Shown: in pieces, positions 20,433 to 31,854 of the stretch
Position numbering within the stretch: the first letter of the stretch is position 1
Layout of the letters: every line of letters begins with the position of its first letter
Assembly (NCBI GenBank): GCA_019279435.1
Contig: JAAALK010000285.1
Coordinates: 23,654,371-23,718,370 of the forward strand
Origin: Zizania palustris
Lineage: Eukaryota; Streptophyta; Magnoliopsida; Poales; Poaceae
DNA length: 64,000 nt
Reading direction: 5' to 3'
Made by a program: the position numbers and the translations under genes
The notes under the pieces: generated by a model
Database searches by the model: none
What the model was told of the DNA's origin: nothing
Seen by the model: only the letters and a program-made list of their open reading frames with translations

Positions 20433-23400
20433 TCACAAAATGCCGTAAGGGTGACAAATGCCAAGTTCCCCACGCAAGTAAGCAAATCGAGAAGCATCGA
20501 GGGGTTTTGTAAAAATGTCGGCAAGCTGGTGTTGGGTATCAACATATTGAAGTTCAATATCACCCTTCTCATTGTGATCTCTGAGAAAATGATACTGCAC
20601 ATCAATGTGTTTGGTTCTGGAATGCTGAACCGGGTTGTTTGCAATACAAATAGCGCTAGTGTTATCACAGAAAAGTGGAACACTCTTATAATCTAACCCG
20701 AAATCCCGCAAAGTGGAAGTCATCCACAAAATCTGAGAGCAACAGCTAGCTGCAGCAACATATTCGGCCTCAGCCGTTGATTGTGCAACACTAGACTGTT
20801 TGCGGGAAGACCAGCAAACCAGTGAAGTACCCAGAAAATGACAAGTACCAGAGGTACTCTTCCTATCAATTCTACACCCAGCAAAGTCCGCATCGGAATA
20901 ACCTCGAAGACATAAAGATGAAGATGCTGAATACCATATGCCAAATTCAAGGGTGTGCTTGAGATACCTTAAGATGCGCTTTACCGCTTGGCGGTGCGAA
21001 GCTCGTGGTGAAGCCTGAAAACGAGCGCACAGACACACTGCGAAGTGTATGTCTGGCCTCGTGGCAGTCAAGTAGAGGAGGGAGCCGATCATGCTCCGGA
21101 ACTCCTTCTGATCTACGGCTTCTCCATCTTCGTCAGAGGTCCAATGCTACAGATGTAGCCATTGGAGTGGCGAGGGGCTTCGCATCGGACATGTCGAACT
21201 TCTTGAGCAGGTCCTTGGTGTACTTCGTCTGGTGGACGAAAGTACCTTGTTTGCTTTGCTTGATTTGCAAACCAAGGAAAAAGGTGAGTTCACCCATCAT
21301 TGACATTTCAAATTCCCTGCTCATGGTATCTGCAAACTCGGCAACCAAAGCATGAGAAGAGCCACCAAAGATGATATCATCCACATAAATCTGAACTAGG
21401 AGGAAATCTTTGCCATGCTTGAGAGTAAACAAAGTTTTATCAACAGAGCCCATCAAATACCCTCGCTCAAGCAGAAAAGACTTAAGTCTATCATACCAAG
21501 CCCGAGGGGCCTGCTTGAGTCCATAAAGAGCCTTATGAAGTTTAAGGACTTTATGTGGGTACTTGGGGTTTTCAAAACCAGGGGGTTGTTTTACATAAAC
21601 ATCTTCACCTATGAAGCCATTAAGAAAAGCACTTTTGACATCCATTTGATAGAGTTTGAATCCCCGGGATGTCGCAAAGGCAAGCAAAATCCTAATGGCC
21701 TCAAGGCGAGCAACAGGTGCAAAAGTTTCAGTAAAATCAATCCCTTCTAGTTGAGAAAAGCCCTGAGCTACAAGTCTAGCCTTGTTTCTAACTATAGTCC
21801 CATCCTCCCCTTGTTTATTTTTGAAAATCCATTTTGTTCCAATGAAATGAACATTTGGTGGAGGATCAACTAAAGACCAGACTGGTTTCTCTCAAAATTT
21901 TCAAGTTCCTCATGCATGGCATTGATCCAACTAGAATCAGAAAGTGCATGACTAACATCTAAGGGCTCGAAAGAAGCAACAAAAGCGGAATCAATGAAAT
22001 GAGCATGAGAACGTGTTACCCTTTGATCAAGCTCACCAATGATCTGCTCTGGAGGATGCATCCTTTGAACATGATGTGGAGCCTCGCGGCGGGATGCAGT
22101 CTCCCCCTCAACTTGTGCGTTGGAGTGGTCCAAGATGACCGATGTTGAGGTAGTCGCTTCGGGACCTCGTGCCGAAGTAGTCGAAGCGGGGTCAGCTTCG
22201 GGGGTTGATGTCGAGGGTAGTAGGGGTTCATCCTCGAATTCTCCGGGATCTTCTTCTTCAAATAAGGTATGTTCCATGTCGTGTTCATTTGCCTGTTCAA
22301 AAGCAGAACTAACAGAGGGGGTTGATTCATCAAAAGTCACATCACATGACTCGATGACAGTGTTAGTTTCCAAGTTATAAACACGATAAGACTGACCATG
22401 AGTAGTGTAACCCAAAAAGATCCCGTCAGAAGATCGCGACTCAAATTTATCCAAGTTACCACGTTTTAGGATAAAGCAGCGACAGCCAAAAACTCGAAGA
22501 TGAGTAACCTTGGGCTGTCTCCCAAAACGTAGCTCATAAGATGTCAAGTTTAAAATTGAGCGCAAGAAGATTCGGTTTGAGATGTAACAAGCAGTGTTCA
22601 TGGCCTCAGCCCAGAATTTTCTAGGAGTCCTATGCTCATCAAGCATCGTCCTAGCCATCTCAACCAAAGTGCGGTTTTCCTCTCAACAACACCGTTCTGT
22701 TGAGGAACCCGTGGAGCAGAGAATTGATGTTCTATGCCATGCTCCATGCAAAAGTCAACAAAGAGACTATTTTTGAACTCGGTGCCATTATCACTTCGAA
22801 TGAATTTCAATGCACCAGGGAGTTCAGTGAAAAAGTCTCAAAGCCAAGCTCCGAAAGTGTGAAAACACTTCATCCTTGCTGGCAAGAAAGAAGACCCAAG
22901 AGTAGCGAGAGAAATCGTCGACAATAACTAATACATACCACTTGCCGCCTAAAGAACTAACCCGAGAAGGACCTACAGTGTCCATATGGAGAAGTTCTCC
23001 GGGTTGTTCAGTCATCACTGTGGTGACTGGCGAATGCGAAGCGGCAATCATTTTCCATGTCGACAAGGAGAGCAAACTAAATTCTTCTCAAACTTGAGCT
23101 TGGGCAATCCTCGGATCAGACCTAGGGCGCTCAGACGAGCGAGCAACTCAAAGCTCATATGCCCTAGTCTCCTATGCCACTTCCAAAGCTCAGAAGTTGA
23201 ATGTGCAACAAGACAATGAGAAGAACCAGACGATTCTGAAAAATCAGCTCCAAAAACTCTCCCAACTCTAAAATCTTACACACCACAACGCCATCAGAAT
23301 TGAGCACTTGCGAAGTATCGCGATGAAATCGCACTTCGAAGCCCTCATCAAGTAACTGAGATACAGACAGTAAATTGTATCCCAGATTTTCAACCAAAGC

Positions 23401-23583
23401 AACATCTTTGAGAGTGAAGTTCGAATTAATTCTTACCACACCTTTACCTTTCACTCTACTCCTTCGATTGTTTCCGAAGGTGATATGTTCCCTTTGCTTG
23501 GTTGTGGTGAGGTTGGAGAACCAAGCTGCATCTCCGGTCATGTGGCGCGAACAACCGGAGTCCATGATCCACGTGCCCTCCAA
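20433..23583 (-). pseudogene. pol: Copia-2 pol: protease, integrase, reverse transcriptase, RNase H (frameshifted)
   Basis: Minus-strand order: protease (WIMDSGCSRHMTG, 23570-23530); integrase zinc region (near 23190-23050), core (DTVGPSRV, IRSDNGTEF, Glu of QNGVVERK) and DGIFLGY part; reverse transcriptase (YQMDVKSAFLNG near 21660-21620, IYVDDIIFGG near 21395-21365); RNase H (YSDADFAG, KHIDVQYHFLRD, DIFTKPL) to 20433. The frame breaks near 23230, near 23060, near 22850, near 22680 (inside the integrase Glu motif), near 21880 and near 21130. Conserved residues are intact where the frame is open, including the catalytic YVDD. The family is clear, but no single functional chain is possible as read. 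Confidence 0.85.
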
Positions 23584-23606
23584 GCCTCGATCTGTCGCCT
23601 ACACAT

Positions 23607-26060
23607 GATAAGAATATCTCGATCGCTCAGTGCTGGGGTGAGTGAAATAATGACGAGGCATCCAACACTGAGTGACACGAGTAGTAGGCGTAGTAAAAGT
23701 AGACGGTCTACGCACATAATAATCAGAATGATGCAAAGTGCGATGTCTACCTACATGCTATGATCGAACAACATGTCGAGGTCTCCTACTCTGACGAGGT
23801 ACAAAGCTACTCGCCCGAGGTCTACCACCATATGGAACATGGTGAACACCTCGAGGAGCAAAACCTCTCTGAGAAGCACAAGGAGCCTCAAAAGCAGGAA
23901 GATAGTACAACTCAGACTCATGCATACCTAAATATGGGTAATGCATGTCCTGGTAACTCATCGCCTGAGAGCGTCGCTCATTCTTGATGCGACGAAAACA
24001 GAACCCAACCAAATGACCCGCCCGCTGACAGTAGGAACAGTGAAAAACTCTCCTGGGGGCACTCTCATGGGTCACAGGAGCAACTCTCACAGGCTCCTTG
24101 GGTTTTTTCTGAGTGGTTTTCTTGGGAGGGATTTTCTTGGCCGGAGGTGTGGTTTTCTTTGGTGGATGGGTAGGCTTTTTGGCTGATGGGGTGTCTAACA
24201 GAGCTCTTTCTTTCTCTAAGGTAGTGGGAGAGGTAAAAACAGTTTTGGTCTTACTGTCTGAAGGTATCCTCTCAAAACCTAAACCTAGAGCTACCCCTGC
24301 TCTGTCAGCACACAACTTGGTCTTGGCCAAGAGCAAATCCATCCTACCCTTTCCCTCAGTGCATTTATTAACCACGAAAAGGAGGTATTCATTTTCAGAC
24401 ATGAGGTTTTCAGCTCGCTCTCTAACAGTGCCTAGCTGGTCCTTAAGGGTAATGCAAGTGTCACAAACAGGTTGCACATCCTTAGAACTACCGGCCCTCT
24501 CCAATCTAGCCTCTAAATCATGAACATGCTTATCACGTAAATTAATGCTTTCGTGCAATAAAGAACAGCTCATGCAATCAATAATATCATGAGGTCTAGA
24601 ATCCACCTCCAAAAGCTGCTTCTGTGCAGTCTCAAGCTCAGATAGAGTTTGAGCATGAACAGAACGCAACTGAGCAAGCTCACTCATGACAACAGAACAT
24701 GACTCACATTCAGCATCATCAAATTTAGACTTAAGCATGGCATATTCAGTAGAAATATTTCTAGCCTAAGTCTAAGGTCTTTTCTTTCTCTAGCGGCTTG
24801 CACAAGTAATCTATCCTGACCAAGAACTACATCATTCAGCTCATCTAATTTAATCAATAGCTGGTCAATGATAGTGTTACCTCAGATGAGTCAAGCTCAT
24901 CGCCGCTGTGATCGCTGTCGGCCATGAAGCAAAGGCCGGTGAAGTCTCGTCCCTTCTTGTCCTTCTTATCTTCCTTCCTTGGGGACTCCTCCTCCTCAGA
25001 GCTCGACTCCTCAGTTGAGGATGTGTCGATGTTGCTGAGAGCAGCAACAAAGGCTCTGGAAGCGGCCTTGGCTACTTTCTTAGCCATCTTGCCGTGCTTG
25101 CCCTTCACAAAAGGCTTCCTCTCCTTTTTGTGGTATTTGGGGCGCTCACTCTCATCTCTCTTTTTGAGCTTAGGGCAATTTGCCTTAATGTGAGAGGTGT
25201 CGCCACATTCATAGCAACCACTAAAACCACTTCTCCTCTGATCCCGTCTCTCATGATGAAAGCGGGTGAACCTCCGGGCAATGAGAGCAAGCTCATCATC
25301 ATCTAGAGTGTCCACCTGCTCCTTTGTGACGGAGACCTAGGGAGGACAAAGCAAAACCATCTGCAAGAACACAAGTGCCAGATGTGCTTAGTTCTGCAGT
25401 GGTGCCACGGCTAGTGCTAGAAACCAATGCCAATGGCTGTGGCAAAGAGCTTTTGTGCACTGCAAGAGATGCCTTGGCAATCTCTGTGGACTTCAGCTTG
25501 CTGAAGAGCTCATCACAGGTCAATGTGTCATAGCCTGCAGACTCCTCAATGCTGGATATCTTCACTTCCCATATGCTACGGTCAAGAGCATAGAGAAGCT
25601 TGATAGCCCTATCATGATCACTGTAAGCAAGCGTCCCGTTGGATCGCAAGTTACTCACTATCGCGTCAAAACGAGAAAACATGGCATCTATAGATTCACC
25701 AGGTGCCTGCACAAATAGCTGATACTGTTGATTGTATGTGCTTTGGCGCCTGGCCTTAATCTGAGTAGAGCCCTCATGAAAAACAGTGAGTGTTGTCCAA
25801 ATCTCCCTAGCAGTCCTAAGGTGCTGCACCCTATCGAACTCACTTCTACTCAAACCGATGAACAGCATATTTCTTGCCTTCGAGTTGGCATTATACTGAT
25901 CCTTTTCTGTTTGAGAGGTGCGAGTCTCAGGGGTGGAGTATTGTGAGTCCACAATCTCCCAAATTGCATTTCCTTGGCTTAACAAGTAAGCCTCCATGCG
26001 CACCTTCCAGTATGCAAAATCTGTCCCATCGAACAAAGGAATTTTACTGCCTCTATCCAT
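23607..26060 (-). pseudogene. gag: Copia-2 gag, long form with two CCHC zinc knuckles (broken)
   Basis: The start at 26060 opens with the gag domain (YWKVRMEAYLLSQG). The first segment ends near 25299 with a frame change, and the next (25315-24854) carries the knuckle CYECGDTSHIKANC and a Ser/Glu-rich stretch. After another break, 24738-23758 holds a Cys-containing coiled-coil region and the second knuckle CSYCQRAGHLVGFC, then an Arg/Pro-rich tail. That frame has a TAG at 23758-23760 and a second TAG at about 23602-23600. Pol follows in the same frame, unlike Copia-1 and Copia-3, where pol is in the -1 frame. Confidence 0.8.
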
Positions 26061-26111
26061 GTCGCCAACAGATCACAAAACCGGTTAAGGTCAACTGGTG
26101 ATCTTAACCCA

Positions 26112-26123
26112 GCTCTGATACCA
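26112..26123 (-). promoter_or_regulatory. Copia-2 primer-binding site, initiator-Met tRNA type
   Basis: TGGTATCAGAGC on the minus strand, two bases inside the 5' LTR. Confidence 0.9.
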
Positions 26124-26125
26124 AT

Positions 26126-28163
26126 TGTTGGACCGAAAACGGCGACCAGAGGGGGGGTGAATGGGAGCTTTTAAAATTTCGGGCTAAAAACAGCCTTCGG
26201 TTTTAATCCTGTCTTCTGCGGAACAGGCTTCGAACACAACCTTCGAAGGTCTGGTTCGGAGGTACTTCGACAGCTCCGAACACAGGCTTCGCAGGAGCAA
26301 AAGTTCGAAGCCAAGAAGACTTCGCTCCACTTACACCCTTCGAAAATCTACTCTGCTAAGTCAGTGCAGGCTCCACACACAGGGTGCTTCGAGCAGACTT
26401 CGCACTTCACCCTTCTCAAGAGTGGACAGCCCTCTAAGGACTTCGACCAAGTACTTGGCAGCAGCAACTAGTGCTGGGCTTCGTACACGAAGGTCTAAAT
26501 GCACACAAATGGACTTCGCTAAGGGCTTCGACACAAGAAGCTAAACGGGCTTCGATCAGGGCTTCGCTAGTAATCTGTGAGGCTAGCCTCAAGTTACACA
26601 GAGCGACAGCACACTGAAAAACACACTTCGCTCAAAACACCCTTCGCCTAGACAGGCTTCGGTGCACTACAACTAGCGAGGTATGTAACGCGAGGTCAAG
26701 CAAAAAGCACAAAGAAGCAGGGCTTCGCCGCTTGAACAAGGAACACAAATTGATTGAACTCTGGATGAATACAGCGAGGTATGTGGCTACAGGAGCTCAA
26801 CAGTAAATGCTCAAAGTGTTAAATGTTACCTACCGAGCCCCCATATTTATAGCCCACGGTTCACCCAAAGGAAGTGACTACTTTACCCCTAGGGTTTACA
26901 ATGAATTTGTCTCTACAGAACTAAGGGGTACAAAAGGTAGTCCACCTTTATTCTGGAGGCTTCTCTGTCAGCTTTGCAGAGGGGACAGCGTCAGCTTTTT
27001 GCAGAGCAGACAGTGTCAGCCTTTGCAGTCTTTGACCTTCTGCAGCCTCCCTTCGCACGCGAGGGTGCGGTAGCTTCGGCGAGAAGTCTTGAGCCTGGTG
27101 GCCTTCACTTCACCGAAGTCAGTCTCTGATACAGTGACGGTTTTGAGCCGAAGCCGTCAAAGCCCTTGGGCCTTCGCACCAACACCTCCGGAGTGGACCA
27201 CCTCGGCTTCGCAGCTTCACCCAGCTCGAACTCCGTCAGTCCGTGTACCGAAGCCATGCAGGCCGAAGCACCTCAAGTCAACCTCGCTCCGGAGCTAGCC
27301 TCGCTCCGAAGCCTTCCTCACTCCGAAGCCCCACCTTCGGAGTACCACCCTTCGAAGTCCCTCCTTCGTCCAAGGCCTCCGCATGAAGCATTCCATGAGC
27401 ACTTCATCGCAGTGTCTCTCCCCGAGCACACTCCTCGACGAGCCTCACCCGGACCATGCCTTCGATGCACCTCGACTTATGAGACCTTCGTCGGGTACCT
27501 TCGAATGTCTCCCTCCGGAGCACACTTCGAACTCCTTGCCTCCGCAGAGGACTTGTTCCACCAACTCCGAAGTCACTCCATTCGGAGTACCTTCGAAGTG
27601 CCTCACTTCCGAGGACTTTGTCTCGGAGTACCTTCAGCCGGAGCCACGCTCCGCACTCTCTGCCTTCACCTGGCACGCCTCGACCCGAGGACCGACCCGG
27701 ACCACCTTCGCAGCCACCGTGACGGAGCTCCCCGCTCCCCTGGCATCAAGCCTCCCGCTTGACCCAGGTTCACCTGCTACGTTCATCCGTCGCCTCCGAA
27801 GTCCCTGCGCACCACAAACAAGCAGACAAGTGTATCCAGTACTCCGGAGACCTCTCCGGGTTAGCAACCTCCGGTACACACTCCGGTGTACCGCCCAAAG
27901 TACCGAACCCTTCGGTACACACCCAGTCATCGTGCACTGTCGGACCCCTCCGACAAGCACACTCCGCTGCACAGCTGCAGCAACCAAACCACCTCCGAAC
28001 ACCCTTCGGAGGTACAACCTCCGAAACCCCTCCGGAGGTACCCTCCTACGAACACCTTCGGAGGTACAGCCTCCGAACACCCTTCGGAGGTACCCTTCGA
28101 ACAGAGGGTAAAAATCCTGTCAATCACTCATCACAAACACTGAAACCAACCCTTGGTTTCTCA
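26126..28163 (-). repeat. Copia-2 5' LTR (right)
   Basis: Same ends as 17198-19241, with scattered substitutions and a few short indels, the clearest near 27780 and 27985. The promoter TATA is at 26852-26843. The palindrome array is at 27985-28095. Confidence 0.93.
26843..26852 (-). promoter_or_regulatory. TATA box of the Copia-2 5' LTR
   Basis: CTATAAATAT on the minus strand inside the 5' LTR, about 0.8 kb before the gag start. Confidence 0.6.
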
Positions 28164-28168
28164 CATAC
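28164..28168. repeat. Target-site duplication of Copia-2, right copy (CATAC)
   Basis: Exact match to 17193-17197. Confidence 0.95.
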
Positions 28169-29180
28169 ATGAGATAACTCAATAACAATTTTCATCATAG
28201 GCCTATAAAAGATAGCAATATAAACTAAACAGGACTATTGAAGGTCTAATCCCTAGCAGTGTTCTAAAAGGCGCCAGGCGCTAGTCGGGCGGCGGACTGG
28301 CGCCTAGCACCTAGAGGCGCCTTGGCGGCGCCTAGGGCAGAGCCCATTTTCCTTTATTTTTTAGTTCCCCGGGGGTTTCTTGGAATAGGGCAAGAAAATA
28401 TAGTGCTACTATACTAATCCTCAAGTTAGAAGATTGTGTTGTTCTCTCTCTCTAGTGTTGTTGAGGCCTCAACATATTTTGTGTTGTTTTTCAAATATGT
28501 TCATGGATGCCATGGAACCCGTGGGCACATCCATTCCCTACTAGCATCACGAGAAAGAAGAAGCTGTTGCAAGGAATGGATGTGTCTCATGGCTTTGATG
28601 ACATACCTGAGATAACTCAATAACAATTTGCATCATAGGCCTCTAAAAGGATTTGCAGAATCTAATGTATGAAAACTCTTCTTGGCTACATAACTCCTCC
28701 CTCCCAAGTCCCAGCTCCCTCTTTGTTTCCCTAACCTACATGCCCCTTGTATGCCTACGTAAAGGGCCAAAGTCCCTGTGCCATCTAATAATCTCCATCT
28801 AATAAACTATTTCAAATGCTTCAAAAATTGATTGTTTGAGCTTATTTAAAATTACAAAAATCATGTAATCTCTACGAAATTTCTTTCTATGATATCTGTG
28901 CAGAACACAAGTCTATCAAATAAGATTGTATGCTTGCTATGTTTTTGGATGAAATCACATTGCAAACATTACAATCCAAAGGCCAAAAAATGGATGATAT
29001 GGTCTTCATTGGTGTATGGAAGATCATATTGATTGAGAATATGCCTTATAATCACATCGTCTCTTCCCATCATCATGGTATAAATAAATGATTCTTACTT
29101 ATATATGGTGATTGTATTTTTTATATGTAATACATTACATATAAAGCAGATGGACCTAATGCTACATACCCAAAGCACTA
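28169..29180. other. CACTA-A upstream region with a duplicated 180-bp segment and a GGCGCC cluster
   Basis: There is no ORF of note. The first copy of the duplicated segment ends near 28213. A GC-rich cluster of GGCGCC and AGGCGC words follows at 28266-28336. The second copy of the segment (28459-28650) lacks any insertion. The remainder, 28650-29180, is AT-rich with nothing recognisable. Confidence 0.45.
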
Positions 29181-29576
29181 GAACTCACGGTCTCCGGGCG
29201 GAGGGCGGCGGCGCATATTCTGGGACGGCGGTGACGGCCGGCAGATGGCGTTGGCACGGCCTCCGGGATGGCGATGCGGGCTCGAGGATGGCAGTGACAG
29301 TCGGAGGGCGGCGACACAGACTCCGGGATGGTGGCAACGAGCAGAGGGCAGTTGCACGGGCTCTAGGACGACGGCGCGGGCTCGGCGATGAAGTCGACGT
29401 GCTCCGGGGACGGTGGTGGCGCATGCTCCGAGACAACAGTGCGGGCTCTCGGATGGCAGTGCGGGCTCCGGGATGGCGCACGGTGAAGGGCTACGGGACA
29501 GTAGTGACGAGCACGGGAGTTAGAGGCTAATGAAACTAGGTTTCGTCCAAGCGGGAGTCGAAAATTTTATATAGGT
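29181..29576 (-). promoter_or_regulatory. Promoter and GC-rich leader of the CACTA-A gene
   Basis: On the minus strand a TATATAAAA box (29573-29565) is followed within 30 bases by a GC-rich leader of GGCGG/CCGCC and CTCCGGGA words, then by AT-rich sequence. The same arrangement recurs at 31670-31848 in CACTA-B, which supports it as the common 5' end of this transposon family. The plus-strand ORF across the leader (29105-29530) is a GC artefact. Confidence 0.45.
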
Positions 29577-29579
29577 GTA

Positions 29580-29830
29580 TTAGCAGTGGCGGGCATGATG
29601 ATGTCATCCTGCCCGCCACTGCTATTTCTCTTAGTAGTGGTGGGGGGTGACGTCACCCTACTGCCACTAGTAATCCGGACACCACTGACATTCGCCTTAG
29701 TAGTGGCGGGCCGCTGACGTCACCCGACCACCACTACTAAAAGGAATAGTAGTGGCGGGCTGGTGACGTTAGCATGCTCGCCACTGATTAAACATGTGCT
29801 TGCCACTGCTAACTCTAAGGAGTATTTTTA
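29580..29830. repeat. Subterminal inverted repeats, 5' side of CACTA-A (possibly also 3' end of CACTA-B)
   Basis: Alternating TAGTAGTGGCGGGC and GCCCGCCACTGCTA units with GACGTCAYC words, as at 1186-1510 and 31855-31985. The left part matches the 5' end of CACTA-B closely. The right part may belong to the 3' end of CACTA-B. The junction between the two elements could not be placed. Confidence 0.55.
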
Positions 29831-29869
29831 TTTTTATATCTAGCATACACTGCCCACAATGTCGAGAAA

Positions 29870-29966
29870 CACTTTGTAGCGCACTGGTGCAAGGGGCTAT
29901 CTTGGGGCCATGTGGTTTGAGGTTCGAACCTTGCTGCCGACAGGCGATTTGAGGTTTGAACCTTGC
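29870..29966 (+). other. tRNA-like segment with pol III A- and B-box words
   Basis: TAGCGCACTGG at 29877-29887 is one mismatch from an A box, and GGTTCGAACC at 29921-29930 is a full B box, with 33 bases between. A second, imperfect GAGGTTTGAACCTT follows at 29951-29964. No cloverleaf with an acceptor stem could be folded, so this is not a tRNA gene. It may be a SINE head or a tRNA-derived piece inside the CACTA end. Confidence 0.35.
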
Positions 29967-30299
29967 TGTTGGTCCCCAAACAATTTTTTCACTTCTTATT
30001 TTTTAAAATTTTAGCACTTTTTTATTGATGTTTAAATCCTCGTTTGAAATTGATTTTTTAACAATAAAAATACATCATAACTTATCAAATTTTTAAAAAA
30101 TTGCTATTTTCTGAATCAGTTTACTGTTTTTTATTTCATTAAGTGTGTTTTTATGATCAAAGTCAAAATAAGTTAAATTTGAACTACAAGACATGAAATA
30201 ATTAACCAAAATTTATAGAAAAACCATATTCATGTTTTTGACTATATTATTAGTTATTATCCACTAAATTTAAAACCATTATAAAAAATGTATCTTTAT

Positions 30300-30525
30300 A
30301 TCCACACTCACAATCAAACACATTTTATATACAAATTCACATATCACAACAAAAATCACATATCACATCGAAATTCACATTCAAACTTCACATATCACAT
30401 CAAAAATCACATATCACATCAAAAATCACATGTCCATCCAAATTCACATATCCATCCAAATTCACATCCAAACTTCACATATCACATCCAAATTCATATA
30501 TACATCCAAATTCACATCCAAACTT
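30300..30525. repeat. AC/T-rich minisatellite
   Basis: About a dozen imperfect copies of a CATATCACATCAAAAATCA-like unit and its shorter form CATCCAAATTCA. The ORF over it simply translates the repeat. Confidence 0.7.
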
Positions 30526-30715
30526 GACACATCATGTTTATTGGAAAGCAAGTAAACGTACACAAGTCTAGGCTGGACGAACCAGCTTACACAACGAACC
30601 ACACACCAAACAAAAATGCACTTCTGGCTCAAACCCAAAAGGAAGCTATGGTTTGCTCTTCTTCTTCCTCGGTCCACTCTCTTCAAGCGATTCTTCCACT
30701 GCAAAATGAAATTCA

Positions 30716-31110
30716 TCAACTTATACCAGCATCACTAGCAATTAATTTCAGGCAACTATTATCTGCAAATTGTAGAATAGTAAACTTCGACAAACCTGAG
30801 ATATCATTTTTAAGATCAACCCTTTGCTTTGCCTTCTTTGAAATGGGCACCCCATCATGTTTAATTCTGGCACTCTGACGAAGCGCCATAGTTGGCACCA
30901 CATTCTTCATTGTTCTGGCAGGGTTCTTCCGTCTCTTACTGTTCTCAACAAACCCAACCTCTTTCTAGTTAAATAGATGAAAAGCCTCAACTTGACAATC
31001 CCCAACCAACTCGACATCATCAGGCAGCCTGAACTGCTCTCCCGCGTTCACATCATCAATACCACTTGACCGATCATCAATATTTGGATCCGGAAAAGGC
31101 TCAACAGGAA
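30716..31110 (-). pseudogene. Coding remnant of CACTA-B, C-terminal piece
   Basis: An open minus-strand segment with an acidic start (LPDDVELVGD near 31015), an in-frame TAG near 30967, then a basic segment RQSARIKHDGVPISKKAKQR (30886-30827) reading to 30716. I recognise the basic motif as a type seen at the ends of proteins in grass transposon annotations, but I cannot name the domain. It could be a transposon-captured host fragment. Confidence 0.35.
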
Positions 31111-31854
31111 CAAGGGGGATCATTCTCTTGAACTGTTTCACTAGGCCCGGACATGCATTAGCAAATGATTCAATTATTCATTATATCACATACTAGAAAC
31201 AAACAAGTGAAGTAGTGAACAACTACAAATAAATGTAACTGTTGTGCTAATTCATTTGATCACCAGAATACTTCACACAACTTAACATTCACATACAAAT
31301 GCTGAAAATTGCTAAAATTTCCTACAAACACATGAAGGTTTATCATGCAAGTGGTGTTTAAAGACACCATAAATAAATCCCATTAACATTGCACAACTAT
31401 TTTGACATGTTCTAGAGGGAAAGTTGTGGGCAACATATATACTTTGGTTAATTAATCTCGTGAATGGCTCATGTATGCATTTATAGCATCTGAAATTTTT
31501 TTGTCACATTGATTCGGTTTTTGTAGTGCATTAAAAACATTATTGTTATAGTGCATTCTACTAGTAATATTATACTAAATTATATTACCATGCATAAATT
31601 AATATAACAATTATAAATAATTTTAACCCTTAGCTCGGATAAAATAAGACCAAAGGTTAATAATCATTTACTGACTGGCGGCGATGGGCGGCGGGCGGCG
31701 GCGACGGGCTCTGAGGACGGTGGCGATGGGTGGAGGGCAGCGGCGATGTGCTCCGGGATGGCGCTGACAGGCGGAGGGGGGCGACGCGGTAGTTTAGGGT
31801 TTAGAAATGAAACTAAGTTTTCGAACGGTGGGAGTGAAAAGTATATAGGTGTAT

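Larger units (their letters stand above)
17198..28163 (-). mobile_element. Copia-2: Ty1/copia LTR retrotransposon, SIRE/Maximus (Opie/Ji-like)
   Basis: The element is 10,966 bp with LTRs of 2044 and 2038 bp (TGTTGG...GTTTCTCA), a perfect CATAC duplication and an initiator-Met primer site. Its layout is the same as Copia-1 but it is a different family. Pol proteins are clearly related, while LTR bodies are not alike apart from the outer border word. By eye the LTRs differ at roughly twenty or more sites (about 1%), so it is older than Copia-1. Gag and pol have several frameshifts. Confidence 0.95.
1186..29830 (-). mobile_element. CACTA-type DNA transposon (CACTA-A), split by two copia elements
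   Basis: This is the host layer of the left block. Reading on the minus strand it has a GC-rich subterminal repeat region (29580-29830), a TATA box (29565-29573), a GC-rich leader (29180-29530) and a gene with plant-transposase and Ulp1 peptidase domains (16939-1837). A 3' region and a second block of GTGGCGGGC / GCCACTAC subterminal repeats (1186-1510) follow. With Copia-1 and Copia-2 and one copy of each target duplication removed it is about 6.1 kb. No DDE transposase (TNP2/TNPD) was seen, so it would be non-autonomous. The terminal CACTA tips could not be found, so both outer limits are approximate. The superfamily call rests on the protein domains and the subterminal repeats. A Ulp1-carrying MULE is the main alternative. 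Confidence 0.6.

Noticed and set aside
29105..29530. 141-codon plus-strand ORF in the GC-rich leader of CACTA-A
   Set aside because: Low-complexity Gly/Arg/Trp-rich translation of GGCGG-type repeats, opposite to the direction of the CACTA promoter.
29870..29945. A tRNA gene
   Set aside because: Box A and B words are present but no acceptor stem or anticodon arm can be paired convincingly.
30288..30527. 79-codon His/Asn/Ser-rich ORF
   Set aside because: Direct translation of the CATATCACATCA minisatellite.
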